A stretch of DNA of 64,000 nt, from assembly GCA_031552335.1 (NCBI GenBank), contig JAVBMQ010000008.1:17226-81225 (forward strand), written 5' to 3'. Positions within the stretch are counted from its first letter, which is position 1, and every line of letters begins with the position of its first letter. Source of the stretch: JAISFI01 sp031552335. GTDB taxonomy: Bacteria > Bacteroidota > Bacteroidia > Bacteroidales > Azobacteroidaceae. Below, piece after piece: positions 35,369-44,668 of this stretch. Under the pieces are notes generated by a model. The model ran no database searches and was not told the origin of the DNA. It was given only the letters and a program-made list of their open reading frames with translations. The position numbers were made by a program, and so were the translations under genes.

Positions 35369-37834
35369 ATGAAGAAAATAGCTATGCTTTTGTCTGCAAC
35401 TGTTACGTTATTCGCAGGATGCAGCAATAATACGAATGAACCAAACAATATTCAATTGGGGGAAATCAAAGAAGTTCCTTTTACCGATGTACATTTCACT
35501 GATGAGTTTTGGCTCCCGAGAATGGAGATCAACAGGACAGTTTCTATTCCGTCGGCATTTCACCAGTGTGAAATCAATGGCAGGTTCGATAATTTTGCTA
35601 TTGCCGGTGGTTTGATGAAAGGAGAACATAAGGGCGATTTTTCTTTCGATGATACAGATCCTTATAAAATCATCGAAGGTGCTTCTTATTCATTAGCCCT
35701 GAAATATGATCCGAAATCAGATGCATATCTGGATAGTGTGATAACACTGATAGCAGCAGCTCAGGAACCGGATGGTTATCTGACTACTTGTGTAACCAAT
35801 AAGTGTGAACGCCTTTCCGGCTGGTGGGGGAAATCCCGTTGGGAAAAGGTTAACAGTCATGAGTTATATAATTGCGGACATTTATATGAGGCTGCAGTGG
35901 CTCATTATAAAGCTACAGGAAAGAGGACTTTATTGGATGTGGCTCTGAAAAATGCAGACCTGATATGTGAGGTTTTTGGTCTTGGAGAAGATCAGATACA
36001 TTATCCGTCAGGACATCCGATTATTGAAATGGCTTTGGTGAAGATTTATAATGTTACAGGTGATGAAAAGTATTTAAAACAGGCCAGATATTTTGTTGAT
36101 GAGGCCGGACGTTTTTCTAACGGACGTAAACCGAGTCCGTATAGCCAGGATCATAAACCGATATTGGAACAGGATGAGATTGCAGGACATGCTGTCAGGG
36201 CCGGTTATCTTTATTCCGGAGCCACGGATGTTGCTTCGACGCAACATGATGGAAAGTTGTTTGATGCCATCAAACGGGTCTGGGAAAATATGGCAGGTAA
36301 AAAATTGTATATCAATGGGGGTATCGGTTCCCGTGCACAGGGAGAGGGTTTTGGCCCTAATTACGAGTTGAATAATTTCAATAATTATTGTGAAACTTGT
36401 GCTTCCATTGCTAATGTGTACTGGAATCAGAGGATGTTTTTGGCTACAGGAGAATCTAAATATGCCGATGTGATGGAAAGAGCGCTTTATAATGGAGTTA
36501 TTTCCGGAGTTTCTTTGAGTGGAGATAAATTCTTTTATGACAATCCTTTAGCTTCTGATGGCGGACATGAACGGGCTCCCTGGTTTGGTTGTGCCTGTTG
36601 TCCGGGTAATGTGACCCGTTTTATGGCTTCTGTTCCTAATTATGCGTATGCTGTCAATAATAAAGATATTTATGTAAATTTGTATGTGGAAGGAAATGCC
36701 AGAATAAAGACGGAGAATAATGAAGTGGAATTGATCCAAAAAACTAAATATCCCTGGGAAGGAGATGTCGAAATGACTGTTAATCCATTAACAACCGGAA
36801 AATTTGCATTGAAATTGCGTGTTCCGGGATGGGCCAAAAATCAGCCGACTCCTTTTGATTTGTATCAATATGTAGATGGGGCTAATCCTGAAGTAAAAAT
36901 ATCTGTCAACGGAAAAGAAGTTAAGAAAAAAATGCAAGATGGTTATGCCGTGGTAGACAGGGATTGGAAACAAGGAGATAAAGTGACAATTCAGATGGAT
37001 ATGCCGGTCAGAAGGGTGCAGGCTCATCCGGAAGTAAAATATGATGAGGGATTGTTGTGTATGGAACGCGGACCGGTATTGTATGCTTTGGAAAGTATCG
37101 ACCAGCCCAAGGAATATTTGTTTGATATTGTTATTCCCAGAAATTCAAAAATCAATGCGCATTATGAAAAAGATTTATTGAAAGGGGTGGTAGTTCTTGA
37201 TGGAGATGCTTATGCGGTAGAAAAAGATTCTGCCAGCGGCAATCAGATAGAAAAACAATTTACGTTCAAAGCGGTTCCTTACAGTACCTGGAATAACCGT
37301 GGACGCGGACAGTTGGTGGTATGGACTCCCGAAAAAACCGAATATGCAATTGTGAAGCCGGAACCAACGATTGCTTCCAAGGCATATCAGGTAGGAGGCT
37401 GGGGTTATAATGATCAGTTTGAGCCTAAATCTTCGGCCGATATCAATACTCCTTATCACTATTGGTGGTTGAAAACGGGAACAGAGGAGTCCATCGGATA
37501 TAAATTTAAGAAACCTGAAAAGGTATCAACCGTAGAAGTTTATTGGTTGGCATTCGATCATTATGATGTGATTTATAAGGCTCCCGAGTCATGGAAACTC
37601 TTGTATAAAGATGGAAATTCCTGGAAAGAGGTGCAAAATCCGACAGCATACGGAACTGCAATTGATCAATATAATAAAGTACAGTTTGATCCCGTAACAA
37701 CTACCGAACTGAAGATGGTAGTACAATTACAGCGCCCTGTTTCGGAAGTAACAACAGAAGAAAAGGGTCCGCAAATCGTGGATGTGGGCCGCAGAGGATT
37801 TTCCGGAGGGGTAATAGAATGGAAAGTTTATTAA
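35369..37834 (+). CDS. GH127 beta-L-arabinofuranosidase-type lipoprotein
   Basis: An 821-residue lipoprotein (lipobox TLFAGC) of the GH127 family. The (alpha/alpha)6 barrel covers about 35-440. The zinc/nucleophile site aligns with characterised GH127: Glu342 and Cys344 (CETCASIANVYWN), Cys410 and Cys411 (FGCACCPGN), Cys410 being the expected nucleophile. Beta domains follow (MERGPVLYALES), and the last ~140 residues form a C-terminal carbohydrate-binding-like domain (STVEVYWLAFDHYD...GGVIEWKVY). GH127 removes terminal beta-L-arabinofuranose; a related subgroup acts on the branched acid sugar of rhamnogalacturonan II. Lipid anchoring places it at the inner or outer membrane. It starts a plus-strand run with the GH97 fusion and another GH127. 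Confidence 0.9.
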   Translation: MKKIAMLLSATVTLFAGCSNNTNEPNNIQLGEIKEVPFTDVHFTDEFWLPRMEINRTVSIPSAFHQCEINGRFDNFAIAGGLMKGEHKGDFSFDDTDPYKIIEGASYSLALKYDPKSDAYLDSVITLIAAAQEPDGYLTTCVTNKCERLSGWWGKSRWEKVNSHELYNCGHLYEAAVAHYKATGKRTLLDVALKNADLICEVFGLGEDQIHYPSGHPIIEMALVKIYNVTGDEKYLKQARYFVDEAGRFSNGRKPSPYSQDHKPILEQDEIAGHAVRAGYLYSGATDVASTQHDGKLFDAIKRVWENMAGKKLYINGGIGSRAQGEGFGPNYELNNFNNYCETCASIANVYWNQRMFLATGESKYADVMERALYNGVISGVSLSGDKFFYDNPLASDGGHERAPWFGCACCPGNVTRFMASVPNYAYAVNNKDIYVNLYVEGNARIKTENNEVELIQKTKYPWEGDVEMTVNPLTTGKFALKLRVPGWAKNQPTPFDLYQYVDGANPEVKISVNGKEVKKKMQDGYAVVDRDWKQGDKVTIQMDMPVRRVQAHPEVKYDEGLLCMERGPVLYALESIDQPKEYLFDIVIPRNSKINAHYEKDLLKGVVVLDGDAYAVEKDSASGNQIEKQFTFKAVPYSTWNNRGRGQLVVWTPEKTEYAIVKPEPTIASKAYQVGGWGYNDQFEPKSSADINTPYHYWWLKTGTEESIGYKFKKPEKVSTVEVYWLAFDHYDVIYKAPESWKLLYKDGNSWKEVQNPTAYGTAIDQYNKVQFDPVTTTELKMVVQLQRPVSEVTTEEKGPQIVDVGRRGFSGGVIEWKVY

Positions 37835-37866
37835 TAATCAGTTAAGAGTTATTTTTTCCGAAATTC

Positions 37867-37969
37867 GGCGTAAACGTTCGGCGTAGTCTGTGACTACGTC
37901 GTATTATAAAGAAGCTTTGTGTTGCTTTTAGCAACGATGTAGTCACAGACTATGCCGAACGCTTACACC
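37867..37969. repeat. Palindromic element, family A (copy 2)
   Basis: A 34-bp imperfect inverted repeat (37867-37900 with 37936-37969; three mismatches) with a 35-nt spacer, the same geometry as 30646-30748. The left arms of both copies are identical, while the right arm here has drifted. It lies between the GH127 and GH97 genes on the plus strand, followed by the rest of a 187-bp gap with no other signal. Confidence 0.88.
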
Positions 37970-38021
37970 GAGCTTCGGGATTTATCTCTTAAATTCTTAA
38001 TTTTTAGCGAACTAAATAAAT

Positions 38022-40724
38022 ATGAAAAACACAATATCCATATTTTTTCTCCTTATCATACAGGGACTTAATATTACATATGCTAATGAAAAAATAAACA
38101 TCAAGTCCCCTGACGAACAGATCGAAGTAAACATAACAGTAGATCAGTCAATTTCTTATTCTGTGATTCATTCCGGCCAACAATTACTGGCTGAATCGGA
38201 GATTGCCCTCGAATTGTCAGATGGAAAGGTATTGGGAAAAGCTCCCCGTTTATCATCTAAAAAAGAAAAACAAATCAAGGAAAACATTACATCTCCTTTT
38301 TATCGGGTGAAATCTTTTTCTTCTGAGTGTAATGAATTGGATCTGAAGTTCAAAGAAGGATTCGGAATCATTTTCCGGGTATATAACGAAGGACTTGCTT
38401 ATCGTTTTTATACTTCTATGAAAAAAGAAATAAAGATCACAAATGAATTGGCTGAATTCAATTTTGATGATGATTATGTAACTTATCTCTCACATTCGAC
38501 CAACAAAAAGGATCCTTTTTCCATGGCCTTTCAGAATACCTATACAGTCAGGCCATTGTCGAACGCAGATACTACCCTTGCTTTCCTTCCATTGACTGTA
38601 GATTATGGTAATGGAAAAAAACTAACGATCCTTGAATCTGATCTGGAAGATTATCCGGGAATGTTTGTCCGGTCACAAGCCCCTCAAAAGAGCCTGAAAG
38701 CTGTTTTTGCCCAGCTTCCTGCCACTGTTGATTATTATCCCTGGAGACATCAGCAATATGTAAGTTCCCGTTCCGGGAATATTGCCGTAACAAAAGGAAC
38801 GCGGAATTTCCCATGGAGGATACTTGCTATTTCTTCCAAAGACACAGAAATGCCTGTCAATCATATGGTTTATGCATTAGCCTCTCCTAACAGGATTGGC
38901 AATTATTCCTGGATAAAACCCGGAAAGTCGGCATGGGAATGGTGGAATGACTGGGGCCTTTTCGATGTTGATTTCCGGGCTGGAATTAATATGCCGACAT
39001 ATCAATATTATATCGATTTTGCGTCACGTTATGGCTTGGAATATGTCATTTTGGATGAAGGTTGGTATAATCCCGGTGGAGGAGATATGATGACGGTTAT
39101 ACCTGAACTCAATCTCCCGGAACTGGTTGCTTATGCAAAAAACAAAGGTGTCAAACTGATTTTGTGGACTGTTTTCAATGTTCTTGATAATCAATTGGAA
39201 GAAGCTTGTACATATTATTCAAAACTTGGGATTGCCGGCTTCAAAGTCGATTTTCTTGATCGTGATGACCAGAAAGCGGTACAAATGCTTTACCGAATTG
39301 CAGAAACGACAGCCAAATATCAATTGGTATTGGATTTGCATGGTGTCTATAAACCTACCGGTCTGAACCGTACTTACCCAAATATCATCAATTTTGAGTC
39401 TCTCTTTGGTATGGAAGAGGTCAAATGGAGTACCATTGAAAGAGATATGCCTGAGTATGACGTAACTTTCCCTTTTATCCGGATGATGACAGGTCCGGTA
39501 GATTATACTCCGGGGGCCATGCGTAATGCAACAAAAAAAGATTTCCGTCCGGTTTATTATAATCCGCAAAGTCAGGGAACCCGTTGCCACCAGTTGGCAA
39601 CTTATATTGTATTTGATTCTCCACTAACCATGTTGTGTGATGCTCCTGTTTTTTATGAAAAAGAAGATGAGTTTACCCGTTTCCTTGCCGGAATTCCTGT
39701 CGACGTAGATGAAACAAAGATACTTTCCGGAAAAATGGGCCAGTATATTGTTACAGCAAGGAAAAAGGACAATCGGTGGTATATCGGTGGATTGACGAAT
39801 TGGACAGCCCGTGGTTTACAAATTGATTTTTCATTCCTTGAACCAGGGAAAACATATACTATCACTCTCTTCAAAGATGGAATCAATGCAGAAAAACAAG
39901 CATCCGATTATACCCGCGAAGAACAAAAAGTACAAAAAGATACAAAATTAGATATTCATTTAGCCTCCGGAGGTGGTTTTGCCATTCTTGTAGAAGAGGC
40001 TTTGGATGTGAGTATTCGTCCTGTAGCAGTACCAGCCTCTTTAGGCTTATTTCCTTTCTATAAAAAATATATGGATGCCAATGAAATCCCTGTCGTATCT
40101 TCCGAAAAAGTAAATGATGAGGCTTTAATGAGAACTTGCAAGGTCATTTCTCAAATGCTTTCAAAACGTGAAGATGTGAAAAAAGCCATGGTTGCCAAAA
40201 ATTGCCGGTTTATGGTAATCGCACAAAAAGAAGAAGTTTGCGATATTCCCGAATATGCAGCCATCTGCGATACCCCGGAAAATATAGCATTTTGGAATAA
40301 ACGAGCCCGGGGATTTGGCGGCGCTCCCGAAGATGATTATAGCGCCAGCTGCGGGGAAGAAAATATACTTAGCTTGCCGGGCGATAAATATAAAGGGGAA
40401 AGTATCCTTGTTCATGAATTTGCCCATATCATCCATACTGTAGGAATTGTTGGAATTAACCCGAATTTCGACAATGAATTGGATGCCCTGTATCAAAAGG
40501 CCAAAGCAAGCGGTTTGTGGAAAGATACGTATTGCATCAGTAACAAAGAAGAATACTTTGCAGAAACCGTACAGTCGTTTTTCGATTGTAACCGTTTTTC
40601 CGATAAACCTAACGGAGTACATAATGCGATCAATACAAGATATAAACTGAAAATATATGATCCGGAAATGTATCATTTGTTACTTCAATATCTTCCGGAA
40701 ATCGAACTTGATTTAATGAGATAA
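38022..40724 (+). CDS. GH97 alpha-galactosidase-type enzyme fused to a zinc-metallopeptidase-like domain
   Basis: A 900-residue exported protein (signal peptide 1-21, ending TYA). Residues ~22-655 are a complete GH97: N-terminal beta-super-sandwich, (beta/alpha)8 barrel (KPGKSAWEWWNDW, LDEGWYNPGGG) and C-terminal beta domain ending GFAILVEE. Asp410 in FKVDFLDRDDQ sits where retaining GH97 alpha-galactosidases carry their nucleophile. Residues ~660-900 are an added domain with a zinc-peptidase motif His798-Glu-Phe-Ala-His802 (LVHEFAHIIH) and a downstream acidic ligand candidate in EEYFAE (Glu844 or Glu848), an arrangement like gluzincins such as lethal-factor-type peptidases. Usual GH97 proteins end near 650-700 residues. 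The reading frame is uninterrupted, so the fusion is real in this assembly. Role of the second domain is unknown. Confidence 0.88.
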   Translation: MKNTISIFFLLIIQGLNITYANEKINIKSPDEQIEVNITVDQSISYSVIHSGQQLLAESEIALELSDGKVLGKAPRLSSKKEKQIKENITSPFYRVKSFSSECNELDLKFKEGFGIIFRVYNEGLAYRFYTSMKKEIKITNELAEFNFDDDYVTYLSHSTNKKDPFSMAFQNTYTVRPLSNADTTLAFLPLTVDYGNGKKLTILESDLEDYPGMFVRSQAPQKSLKAVFAQLPATVDYYPWRHQQYVSSRSGNIAVTKGTRNFPWRILAISSKDTEMPVNHMVYALASPNRIGNYSWIKPGKSAWEWWNDWGLFDVDFRAGINMPTYQYYIDFASRYGLEYVILDEGWYNPGGGDMMTVIPELNLPELVAYAKNKGVKLILWTVFNVLDNQLEEACTYYSKLGIAGFKVDFLDRDDQKAVQMLYRIAETTAKYQLVLDLHGVYKPTGLNRTYPNIINFESLFGMEEVKWSTIERDMPEYDVTFPFIRMMTGPVDYTPGAMRNATKKDFRPVYYNPQSQGTRCHQLATYIVFDSPLTMLCDAPVFYEKEDEFTRFLAGIPVDVDETKILSGKMGQYIVTARKKDNRWYIGGLTNWTARGLQIDFSFLEPGKTYTITLFKDGINAEKQASDYTREEQKVQKDTKLDIHLASGGGFAILVEEALDVSIRPVAVPASLGLFPFYKKYMDANEIPVVSSEKVNDEALMRTCKVISQMLSKREDVKKAMVAKNCRFMVIAQKEEVCDIPEYAAICDTPENIAFWNKRARGFGGAPEDDYSASCGEENILSLPGDKYKGESILVHEFAHIIHTVGIVGINPNFDNELDALYQKAKASGLWKDTYCISNKEEYFAETVQSFFDCNRFSDKPNGVHNAINTRYKLKIYDPEMYHLLLQYLPEIELDLMR

Positions 40725-40781
40725 TTAATAAAATATGTTGTTAAATAATTATAATTCAGTAATTTACAAAATTATAAACAG

Positions 40782-43196
40782 ATGAAAAAAGTATCATTTT
40801 TACTACTGCTCCTTTCCTGCTCCATGTGGCTCCGTGCACATGAAGCATGTGGATACACCGGGGATCAGAAGGATTATCCTTATCATCCGGTGTCTTTTAC
40901 TCAGGTGAAATTTTCAGATACTTTCTGGGCTCCGCGTATCCGGACTAACCAGGAAGTAACTATCCCGATTGCCCTGGGACATTGTTATAATACGGGTCGT
41001 GTTGATAACTTCAAGAAAGCCGGCGGATTGATGTCCGGTTATTTTAATACACAATTTACTTTTGATGATACCGATATCTACAAAATTATAGAAGGGGCAT
41101 CTTATTCTATCCAGATGTATCCGAATAAGGATCTGGATGCCAGAATGGATACATTGATCTATTATATCCAGAAAGCACAGGAGCCTGACGGATATCTTTT
41201 TACTGCAAGAACTGCCGGCAAACCGGGAAAGTTACATGATTGGGTAGGGGAGAAGCGCTGGGAAAAAGATCCTGACCTGAGCCATGAGCTGTATAACTGC
41301 GGACATTTATATGAGGCTGCCGTTGCACATTATCTGGCAACAGGAAAAAGGAGCTTATTGGATGTGGCTATCAAAAATGCTGATTTGCTGGTGAAAGACT
41401 TTGGCCCGGGTAAATTGGCTTATGAACCCGGACACCAGATTGTAGAAATGGGTTTGGCCAAATTATACCGTGTTACCGGAAAGAAAGAATATCTTGACCT
41501 GGCCAAATTCTTCCTCGACCTGAAGGGGAAAGGACATAGTGGAGAATATAGCCAGACACATAAACCTGTAATCGAACAGGATGAGGCTGTAGGCCATGCC
41601 GTACGTGCTGCTTATATGTATTCGGGAATGGCAGATGTGGCTGCCCTTACAGGAAATGAAAGTTATTTGCATGCCATTGATAAAATATGGGACAATGTGG
41701 TGACTAAGAAATACTATATCACCGGAGGAATCGGCGCTACCGGACATGGTGAAGCTTTCGGTAAAAATTACGAATTACCTAATATGTCGGCCTATTGTGA
41801 AACATGCGCTGCTATTGCCAATGTGTATTGGAATCACAGGTTATTCTTATTGCATGGCGATGCCAAATATTACGATATATTGGAAAGAACTTTGTATAAT
41901 GGTGTCATTTCCGGCATCAGTCTGGCAGGTAACCGCTTTTTTTATCCTAATCCGCTGGAATCTGTGGGTCAGCATGGCCGCAGTGAGTGGTTTGGCTGTG
42001 CCTGTTGTCCGAGTAATGTTTGCCGTTTTATTCCTTCTATTCCGGGATATGTATATGCTTACAAAGACAACAAAGTGTATGTCAACTTGTTTGTAGAGAG
42101 TGATTCCCATCTGGATATACAGAACAATGAACTTCAATTGACCCAAAAAACCGAATATCCCTGGAAAGGTGATGTAACAATCGATATCAATCCGAAAAAA
42201 GCGCAGACATTTGATCTGATGATCAGGATCCCCGGATGGGCAAAAAACCAGCCTGTTCCCAGTGACTTGTACACTTATTTCCAACCGGAAAATCAGCCAG
42301 TGGTTTTAACCGTAAACGGAAAGAAGATCAATTATACCATTTTGGATAACGGCTATGTTTCTTTGTCCAGGAAATGGAAAAAAGGAGATAAAATAACCAT
42401 CAGTTTTCCGATGGATGTTCACAGAACTATTGCCAACGAAAAAGTAGCAGATGATAAAGGTAAAGTTTCTTTAGAAAGAGGACCTATCGTTTATTGCCTT
42501 GAGTGGCCGGATAACAGTGATAAGGTATTAAGTTCAGTACTGGAAGACCAGGTTGCAATCAACGCAACATTTGCTCCCGACAAGCTCAACGGAATTGTCC
42601 AACTGGAAGCTGATGCCAAAAATGCCAGAAGAAATGAAAACAACGATGTGGTTGTTGAAAACAAACGTCTTACTGCCATTCCATATTATGCCTGGGCCAA
42701 TCGCGGATCCGGTGAAATGGCAGTCTGGATTCCCCGTACGCAGGAATTTACCCGTCCGCTTCCACTTCCTACCATCTGTACCAGTGCAAAGGTAATGGCT
42801 TCTTCTCCGAATAAATCATTGAGTAGCATCAATGACGGATATTGGCCTGCTAATTCCAACGACAGACATGTTCCGTTTTTCTCTTTGTGGCCTAAAAATA
42901 ACTCTTCAGAATGGGTTGCTTATGAGTTTGACAGTCCTGCCGTAATTTCTAAAGCCTCTGTATTCTGGTATGATGATGGTCCCTGGGGTGGTTGCCGTAT
43001 TCCTCTTTCCTGGAAAGTGCAGTATAAAGATGCTGATGGAAACTGGAAAGATGTAAATGCCAAAAGAGAGTATAAATCTGAAAAAGATGTCTTGAATACA
43101 ATGGAATTTGATTCGGTAACGGCGAAGGAAGTACGGTTGGTGTTCCAGACTCCGGAGAAAGAATCGTCTGCGGTTTATGAATTTGAGGTGAAGTAA
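40782..43196 (+). CDS. GH127 beta-L-arabinofuranosidase-type enzyme, exported
   Basis: An 804-residue exported GH127 (signal peptide 1-19, ending LRAHE). It resembles the lipoprotein GH127 at 35369 throughout (TFDDTDIYKIIEGASYS, SHELYNCGHLYEAAVAHY). The active-site residues are Glu340 and Cys342 (CETCAAIANVYWNHR), Cys408 and Cys409 (FGCACCPSN). After the beta domains, the C-terminal ~140 residues form a discoidin-like binding domain (STSAKVMASSPNKS region to YEFEVK). The two paralogues differ in anchoring: one lipidated, one soluble after signal cleavage, suggesting activity in different compartments. It is the last gene of the plus-strand run and is followed by a family B palindrome. Confidence 0.9.
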   Translation: MKKVSFLLLLLSCSMWLRAHEACGYTGDQKDYPYHPVSFTQVKFSDTFWAPRIRTNQEVTIPIALGHCYNTGRVDNFKKAGGLMSGYFNTQFTFDDTDIYKIIEGASYSIQMYPNKDLDARMDTLIYYIQKAQEPDGYLFTARTAGKPGKLHDWVGEKRWEKDPDLSHELYNCGHLYEAAVAHYLATGKRSLLDVAIKNADLLVKDFGPGKLAYEPGHQIVEMGLAKLYRVTGKKEYLDLAKFFLDLKGKGHSGEYSQTHKPVIEQDEAVGHAVRAAYMYSGMADVAALTGNESYLHAIDKIWDNVVTKKYYITGGIGATGHGEAFGKNYELPNMSAYCETCAAIANVYWNHRLFLLHGDAKYYDILERTLYNGVISGISLAGNRFFYPNPLESVGQHGRSEWFGCACCPSNVCRFIPSIPGYVYAYKDNKVYVNLFVESDSHLDIQNNELQLTQKTEYPWKGDVTIDINPKKAQTFDLMIRIPGWAKNQPVPSDLYTYFQPENQPVVLTVNGKKINYTILDNGYVSLSRKWKKGDKITISFPMDVHRTIANEKVADDKGKVSLERGPIVYCLEWPDNSDKVLSSVLEDQVAINATFAPDKLNGIVQLEADAKNARRNENNDVVVENKRLTAIPYYAWANRGSGEMAVWIPRTQEFTRPLPLPTICTSAKVMASSPNKSLSSINDGYWPANSNDRHVPFFSLWPKNNSSEWVAYEFDSPAVISKASVFWYDDGPWGGCRIPLSWKVQYKDADGNWKDVNAKREYKSEKDVLNTMEFDSVTAKEVRLVFQTPEKESSAVYEFEVK

Positions 43197-43293
43197 TTTT
43201 TGGACACGAATTGACCGAATTAAACGAATCAGAACGAATCTTTTTTATTGAATTCGTTCTTATTCGTTTAATTCGTTCAATTCGTGTCCAAAA
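43197..43293. repeat. Palindromic element, family B (copy 2), between convergent genes
   Basis: A 42-bp inverted repeat (40 of 42 positions) with arms ending at 43293 and starting at 43197. It starts immediately after the GH127 stop codon and ends 20 bp before the esterase stop on the other strand. With A and T runs at both ends it fits a bidirectional terminator. It shares its core with 14224-14337. Confidence 0.85.
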
Positions 43294-43313
43294 TTTAGTT
43301 GGTTTTTCTTTTC

Positions 43314-44612
43314 TCAGTTTCCATCCGGTTTTTGCAAAGAAAAAAATGGAGTAGGCGGTATAAAAAACTTACTCATATCATCCGGACAAGCAGGATCATA
43401 AGATTGATATTCTTTCAAAATGTATTTCTTTATCGGAATATTATTATCGACAATTCCTTTCAGAATACACCTTGCTATTTGATATCCTCCATAAGTATTG
43501 AAATGAGTATTGTCTGTCAGCGGCTCTTTTTGATTGGGGAAAGTTCCTGCCGGATAATGAACAAAGGCTTTCTTTGAATCTTCCACTCCCCAGGTTTCAT
43601 ACAGAACGGCACTCATATTGTTAAGGTCTATCAAATAGATATTTTCCTCTTTGGCCAATTTACGAACCGCATCAGGATATTCTCCGTGTGTATTGATAAT
43701 TTTTCCGTTTTCGTCAAAAGAGCGACGATGCATCGAAGTTACCAATATGGGAGTTGCTCCTTTTTCCCTTGCTTTGTCTGCCAGATATTTCAGATCTTTT
43801 GTATAGCTTGTATAAGGGCCTTTACTTTCTCCTTTTTGTTTTTGATCGTTGTGTCCGAATTCAATGAATAAGTAATCTCCTTTTTTCATTTCGGATAATA
43901 GTTTGGCAAATCTTTTTGAAGAGACAAAAGTATTGGCCGCTTCTCCTGATTCTGCGTAATTTGCGATTGCCACATGAGGTTTAAAAAATCGGGGAAACAT
44001 TTGTCCCCAGCCGCACCACGGTTCATCTGCTTCATCTACAACTGTTGAGTTTCCTGCCAAGAAGAGCGTTGGTACATGATTTGTCTTCTTTATTTCAATC
44101 TTTCGCACGGAAGGATTTTCTCCGTTAAACTCAAGCGTCAGTTTATCATCCCAGATCAATTTCCCTTGTTCGCGGGATTTAATCCGGACAGAATCGCTAT
44201 CTCCTATTTTGTAATTACGGATATTCACAACAAATGTATGTGTAGCGGTTTTCCCTTGGGGAACAGATATGTTTTCCAACATCAACCTGCGGGATTCGGC
44301 TTTCACTGTAGTACATGATTGGGAATGGTCATTGCCGAGATGTACTGTGATTCTGTAATTTCCTTCAGGGACATCTACCGAAAAGAAAAAAGGATTACCG
44401 TTTTTTTGAGAGGTATTCAAATCATAACCATAAGGAGAATGTTGGCCGTATAAGGTATTTTCCTGAACAGAAATATATTTGTTTGATTTTTTCCCTGCAA
44501 AGTCAAACATGAAAGTAGTTTGCTGTCCGTTTATTTGTATAAACGGGAAAAGGAGACATATGAATAGTAGGGATATGCAAATTAACTTTCCCTGAGATTG
44601 TTTTTTGATCAT
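43314..44612 (-). CDS. Rhamnogalacturonan-acetylesterase-type SGNH hydrolase (CE12-like)
   Basis: Start set at the internal ATG (44612), which directly precedes a signal peptide (IKKQSQGKLICISLLF ... NGQ); the longer frame has no signal at its beginning. About 432 residues. Residues ~30-170 form a beta domain resembling galactose-binding modules (FMFDFAGKKSNKYISV). The SGNH hydrolase follows: Ser189 in AGNSTVVD, Gly block in AESGEAANTF, Asn in FGHNDQK, and Asp367/His370 in DNTHFN. CE12 enzymes remove acetyl groups from rhamnogalacturonan I or xylan. It sits at the edge of the glycan region, convergent with GH127, which supports a pectin-type substrate. Confidence 0.87.
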   Translation of the reverse strand: MIKKQSQGKLICISLLFICLLFPFIQINGQQTTFMFDFAGKKSNKYISVQENTLYGQHSPYGYDLNTSQKNGNPFFFSVDVPEGNYRITVHLGNDHSQSCTTVKAESRRLMLENISVPQGKTATHTFVVNIRNYKIGDSDSVRIKSREQGKLIWDDKLTLEFNGENPSVRKIEIKKTNHVPTLFLAGNSTVVDEADEPWCGWGQMFPRFFKPHVAIANYAESGEAANTFVSSKRFAKLLSEMKKGDYLFIEFGHNDQKQKGESKGPYTSYTKDLKYLADKAREKGATPILVTSMHRRSFDENGKIINTHGEYPDAVRKLAKEENIYLIDLNNMSAVLYETWGVEDSKKAFVHYPAGTFPNQKEPLTDNTHFNTYGGYQIARCILKGIVDNNIPIKKYILKEYQSYDPACPDDMSKFFIPPTPFFSLQKPDGN

Positions 44613-44668
44613 TTGATTATTAGTAGTATAGATGAAAGAATACAATCTGGTAGAGTTCAAAATAGAAC

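Noticed and set aside
40161..40676. A 171-codon minus-strand open frame opposite the metallopeptidase-like domain
   Set aside because: Antisense shadow with high Phe/Ile content; the plus-strand frame carries conserved catalytic motifs and continues the GH97 reading frame.
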